NCBI GenBank assembly: GCA_009911305.1
Contig: QXXC01000001.1
Span: forward strand, 186,001-250,000
Reading direction: 5' to 3'
Length of the DNA: 64,000 bases
Origin: Clostridiaceae bacterium
GTDB taxonomy: Bacteria > Bacillota > Clostridia > Lachnospirales > Lachnospiraceae
Below the pieces are notes generated by a model. That model ran no database searches, was not told the DNA's origin, and saw only the letters and a list, made by a program, of their open reading frames with translations. Numbering within the stretch: position 1 is the stretch's first letter; the number at the start of each line of letters is the position of its first letter. Positions 60,909 through 64,000 of this stretch are shown piece after piece. Position numbers and translations under genes: made by a program.

Positions 60909-60972
60909 TTTTTATCTCCTCCTTCGCCGGGCTGACGGCCCTTAACCGCCCTGTTCCCGCGATTCCGGTCCG

Positions 60973-63264
60973 TCATCCGGTCGTTCTCTCAATATCCAGC
61001 ACTCCCTCAATCTGCCTCAGCTTATCGGACAGCTTATTCAGCTCCTCGATCCCATGGATATCAAAGGTCATGGTAATTGTAGCCTTGCCCTGCTTGCTGG
61101 TGCGGACATTCATGGACGTAATGTCAATCTGGCGCTCCGTAAATACCTTGGATATATCCACAAACATGCCGATGCGGTTATTGGCAAATATCTTGATCTC
61201 CGTGGAATATTTCTCCCGCCCGGTCGGCGTCTCAGGCTGCTGCCATTCCGCGTCCAGGATGCGCCCCCTCTCCTCCTCCGGAAGGTTGATCACATTGATA
61301 CAGTCCGTGCGGTGGATCGAAATCCCGCGGCCGCGCGTGACAAATCCCACGATCTCATCGCCCGGCACCGGGCTGCAGCACCTCGAAAAACGGACCGCCA
61401 GATCATGGATACCCTTTACCACAATACCGCTCTTCGACTTTCCGGCCGCCAGAACCGGCATCTTGCTCCCCTCGCTGGCAATATTGTCCAGGATGGTTGC
61501 GTCTGTCTCCTCCTTCTTGAGCTTCTTGGTCCGCTCCTCCATCATCTTATTGATGACCTGGCCTTCCTTTAAGCCGCCATGGCCGATGGAGGCAAGCACC
61601 GAATCCCAGTCCTTATAGGTATACCGCTTCATGACCTTTTCCATGAATTCCGGCTTGTTCAGGTCTGAGAAATTGATGCCCTTTGCACGGCAGTATTTAT
61701 CGATCATGTCGCGCCCGCGCATGATATTGTCTTCTTTTAATTCCGTCTTAAACCACTGATTGATCTTATTCTTCGCCTGCGTGCTCTTCACAAGCTTCAG
61801 CCAGTCGCGGCTCGGGCCTCTCGAATTCTGGGAGGTGATAATCTCAATCCGGTCCCCGTTCTGAATCACATAGTCAATATTGACCAGTTTTCCGTTGACG
61901 CGCGCGCCCACCATCTTATTGCCCACCGCGCTGTGGATGGCGTACGCAAAGTCAATCGGCGTGGACCCGCTCGGCAGGTTCTTCACATCCCCGGTCGGCG
62001 TAAAGCAGTATACATTGTCCGTAAACAGATCAAGGTCGCTCTTTAAAAGGCTTAAAAACTCCTTGTTATCCGACATGTCGCGCTGCCACTCCAGAATCTG
62101 GCGCAGCCAGGAAAGCTTGGCCTCCGCGCTGTCCGTGGAAGCCTTGCTGCTCCCGCTCTCCTTATATTTCCAGTGGGCCGCAATCCCGTACTCGGCCGTC
62201 CGGTGCATCTCATACGTGCGAATCTGAATCTCAAAGGGCTGCCCGCTGTTTCCAATCAGAGTCGTATGTAAGGACTGGTACATATTCGGCTTCGGCATGG
62301 CAATATAATCCTTAAAACGGCCCGGAATCGGCTTATACAGCTCGTGTATCACGCCCAGAGCCGCATAGCAGTCCTTGATGGAATTCACCAGGATGCGGAC
62401 CGCGAACAGATCGTAAATCTGATCCAGGGTCTTATCCTGATTCACCATCTTTTTATATATACTGAAAAAATGCTTCACACGGCCGTCCACGCTGGCCTCA
62501 ATGCCGGAATCGACCATATGCTTTTTCACGCCTTCCACGATGTCCTGCACAAACGCCTCCCTGGCCCCCTTGCGCAGGGTAATCTTCTCCGCCAGGTCAT
62601 AGTAAACCTGGGGCTCCAGATATTTCAAGGACAAGTCGTCCAGCTCGGTCTTAATCCGTGAGATGCCGAGACGATCCGCAATCGGGGCGTATATATCCAT
62701 CGTCTCCCTGGCCTTCTCCTTCTGCTTCTCCGGCTTCATATACTGCAGGGTGCGCATATTGTGGAGACGGTCCGCCAGCTTAATCAGAATCACGCGGATA
62801 TCCTTTGCCATGGCGAGAAACATCTTGCGCAGGTTCTCTGCCTGGATCTCCACCTTATCCATGGACCAGGAGAGCTGCGTCAGCTTTGTAACGCCGTCAA
62901 CCAGAAGAGCGACCTCCCCCCCGAACATCGCCGTCAGCTCCGCCTCGGTCAGAACCGTGTCCTCCACCACGTCATGCAGGATCCCTGCTACAATTGTCTC
63001 TTTGTCAAGCTCTAAATTGGCCAGAATGATGGCCACGCAAAGCGGATGGATAATATAAGGCTCCCCTGACTTGCGTCTCTGCTCCTTATGCGCATTATAC
63101 GCAATGTCGTATGCTTTTTCCACCATAGAAATGTCGTCAGACGGATGATACTTGCGAATCGCTGCGATCAGCTCCTGATAAAGCTTCTCCGGACTGGTAA
63201 AATCAGCGGGAGCCATGAGCTCCTGATCCAGTTTTTTAATTGTTTCCGAATTTCCCATACTCAA
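60973..63264 (-). CDS. relA: Bifunctional (p)ppGpp synthetase/hydrolase
   Basis: This 763-residue Rel protein has an HD hydrolase domain (about 50-150, metal motif with HDVVEDT near 95), the synthetase domain (about 240-360, with FKDYIAMPKPNMYQSLHT), TGS (about 410-470, YCFTPTGDVKNLPSGSTPIDFAYAIH split), a zinc-finger region (CCSPVPGDEIVGFV) and a C-terminal ACT domain (about 690-763). Both active sites look intact, so it should make and break the stringent alarmone. It lies 64 bp before the MBL gene. A promoter at 63315-63343 serves it. Confidence 0.97.
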   Translation of the reverse strand: MSMGNSETIKKLDQELMAPADFTSPEKLYQELIAAIRKYHPSDDISMVEKAYDIAYNAHKEQRRKSGEPYIIHPLCVAIILANLELDKETIVAGILHDVVEDTVLTEAELTAMFGGEVALLVDGVTKLTQLSWSMDKVEIQAENLRKMFLAMAKDIRVILIKLADRLHNMRTLQYMKPEKQKEKARETMDIYAPIADRLGISRIKTELDDLSLKYLEPQVYYDLAEKITLRKGAREAFVQDIVEGVKKHMVDSGIEASVDGRVKHFFSIYKKMVNQDKTLDQIYDLFAVRILVNSIKDCYAALGVIHELYKPIPGRFKDYIAMPKPNMYQSLHTTLIGNSGQPFEIQIRTYEMHRTAEYGIAAHWKYKESGSSKASTDSAEAKLSWLRQILEWQRDMSDNKEFLSLLKSDLDLFTDNVYCFTPTGDVKNLPSGSTPIDFAYAIHSAVGNKMVGARVNGKLVNIDYVIQNGDRIEIITSQNSRGPSRDWLKLVKSTQAKNKINQWFKTELKEDNIMRGRDMIDKYCRAKGINFSDLNKPEFMEKVMKRYTYKDWDSVLASIGHGGLKEGQVINKMMEERTKKLKKEETDATILDNIASEGSKMPVLAAGKSKSGIVVKGIHDLAVRFSRCCSPVPGDEIVGFVTRGRGISIHRTDCINVINLPEEERGRILDAEWQQPETPTGREKYSTEIKIFANNRIGMFVDISKVFTERQIDITSMNVRTSKQGKATITMTFDIHGIEELNKLSDKLRQIEGVLDIERTTG

Positions 63265-63314
63265 TGCCTCCCGGCTTCGGGCGTGTGCGCCCTTCCTTAT
63301 CGATTTATGAAAGA

Positions 63315-63343
63315 ATAATCACTATTATAATTATATTTGTCAA
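63315..63343 (-). promoter_or_regulatory. Promoter upstream of relA
   Basis: On the minus strand TTGACA (63338-63343) and GATTAT (63315-63320) are 17 bases apart, about 50 bases before the relA start. The rest of the 63265-63581 gap holds the apt terminator and a GTAAC/GTTAC-type palindrome near 63383-63401. Confidence 0.6.
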
Positions 63344-63521
63344 AAATTGCAATCATTTTGTGGGGTGAGGGCATGCCGGCGCGTAAGCGGTAACAGAACA
63401 GTAACCTCCGCCCCGCGTGAACCGTTTTATACACTGTACTGATATTATTTCCCTGATATTATGAACTTAAGCCTCCGGAACATATTTTTTCACTCAGCCG
63501 GCAGGGCCGGACGGGCAATTG

Positions 63522-63561
63522 TAAAACGGCGCAGAGGGACTGACTGCTCCCGCCGCGCCGT
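63522..63561 (-). terminator. Terminator of apt
   Basis: A stem of about 14 bp with two mismatches (63526-63539 with 63548-63561) is followed on the minus strand by TTTT. It ends apt before the relA promoter. Confidence 0.75.
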
Positions 63562-63581
63562 CTGTGGAGTGCGAACCTGTT

Positions 63582-64000
63582 TTATTTTCCTTCATATGTG
63601 AGCAGGGCGTCCACCGGATAATTCCTGAGCTTATCTCTTCCTTTTAATCCGGCAAGCTCCATTACAAAGCAGATTTTCACGACTTCTCCGCCCAGCTTTT
63701 CGATAAGCTTGATAATCGCTTCCGTCGTGCCGCCTGTTGCGATTAAATCATCCACAATCACAACCTTCTGCCCCGGCGCGATGGAGTCCTCGTGCATTTC
63801 AATCACGGCGCTGCCGTACTCCAGATCGTATTCCATGGAAACGGTCCGGCAGGGGAGCTTCCCCTTTTTCCTCACCGGCACGAACCCCTTGTGGAGCGCA
63901 TAAGCCGCCGGAACGCCGAAGATAAAGCCGCGGGATTCCGGCCCCACCACCACATCAAAATCGACGTCCTTAAGTGAGGCCAGAAGCCCGTCAATCGCAA
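63582..64000 (-). CDS. apt: Adenine phosphoribosyltransferase, 3' part only
   Basis: The gene enters from the right edge, so about 138 residues of an expected 170 or so are visible. They include VVGPESRGFIFG, VPVRKKGKLP, and the PRPP-binding loop VVIVDDLIATGGT (DDxxATGGT). It salvages adenine to AMP. The apt-relA order is classical in Firmicutes. The N-terminal part and ribosome site lie outside the window. Confidence 0.95.
   Translation of the reverse strand, partial: AIDGLLASLKDVDFDVVVGPESRGFIFGVPAAYALHKGFVPVRKKGKLPCRTVSMEYDLEYGSAVIEMHEDSIAPGQKVVIVDDLIATGGTTEAIIKLIEKLGGEVVKICFVMELAGLKGRDKLRNYPVDALLTYEGK

Noticed and set aside
1-64000. CRISPR array
   Set aside because: Repeats seen are inverted, dispersed or coding; no regular direct repeats with unique spacers were found.

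Overview
This window looks like a chromosomal segment of a spore-forming member of the Clostridia, most likely Lachnospiraceae (Clostridium cluster XIVa). The reasons are spoIIP and gpr, a GerMN-domain lipoprotein, hemZ, the apt-relA-MBL-hemZ-hisS-aspS cluster, one-chain GlyRS, strong GGAGG ribosome binding sites, consensus sigma-A promoters with 17-base spacers, and a tryptophan-type T-box leader. Most genes lie on the minus strand. No prophage, CRISPR array, rRNA operon or intact insertion sequence was seen. No wholly new multi-gene system could be demonstrated; the least ordinary loci are a winged-helix/LicC/LicA fusion with an MFS transporter, a collagen-like surface protein, and a tract of decayed nuclease/ATPase genes.

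Layout. 1-3.3 kb: the 5' part of an lgt-like gene, two 166-bp inverted-repeat elements with CTAG ends, then an MCP chemoreceptor and an FMN-binding protein in one unit. 3.6-13 kb: rpsT faces a long minus-strand run of ABC exporter, DegV, histidine kinase, GerMN lipoprotein, comEC and holA. 13-16.3 kb: the LicC-LicA fusion and MFS transporter. 16.6-20.2 kb: a coiled-coil protein, an AgrC/AgrA-like pair and a divergent TIM-barrel protein. 20.2-25.1 kb: housekeeping (DEDDh exonuclease, glyQS, lipoprotein, queA, membrane protein). 25.3-30.5 kb: tRNA-Arg(CCG), mntP, a DUF1846 gene, ftsH and a tiny conserved-looking protein.

30.6-46 kb is the accessory part: a decayed group II intron reverse transcriptase, an HxlR-controlled pair of flavodoxin-fold reductases with a visible operator, a 701-residue Gly-X-Y collagen-like protein, trpB2 behind a T-box, an XRE/glycosyltransferase islet, the sporulation pair gpr-spoIIP, a YbaK-type deacylase, a GIY-YIG protein, two broken AAA-ATPase/PD-(D/E)XK genes and an AT-rich stretch with a small membrane protein. 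46.2-51.9 kb returns to cell maintenance: YfcE-type phosphoesterase, RdgB, a papain-like secreted protease, an RlmL-like methyltransferase, a rhodanese, an Asn/Ser/Gln-rich small protein and an NlpC/P60 hydrolase. 52-55.6 kb: an OmpR-type two-component system and an acyltransferase. 55.6-64 kb: the translation and stringent-response cluster aspS, hisS, hemZ, MBL hydrolase, relA and apt (cut by the window end).

Three kinds of short dispersed repeat sit between genes: 166-bp CTAG-ended elements with decayed relatives elsewhere in the window, a 29-bp palindrome of the form GTAAC...GTTAC, and strong bidirectional terminators. Functional calls rest on motif and family recognition by eye; no database search was run.
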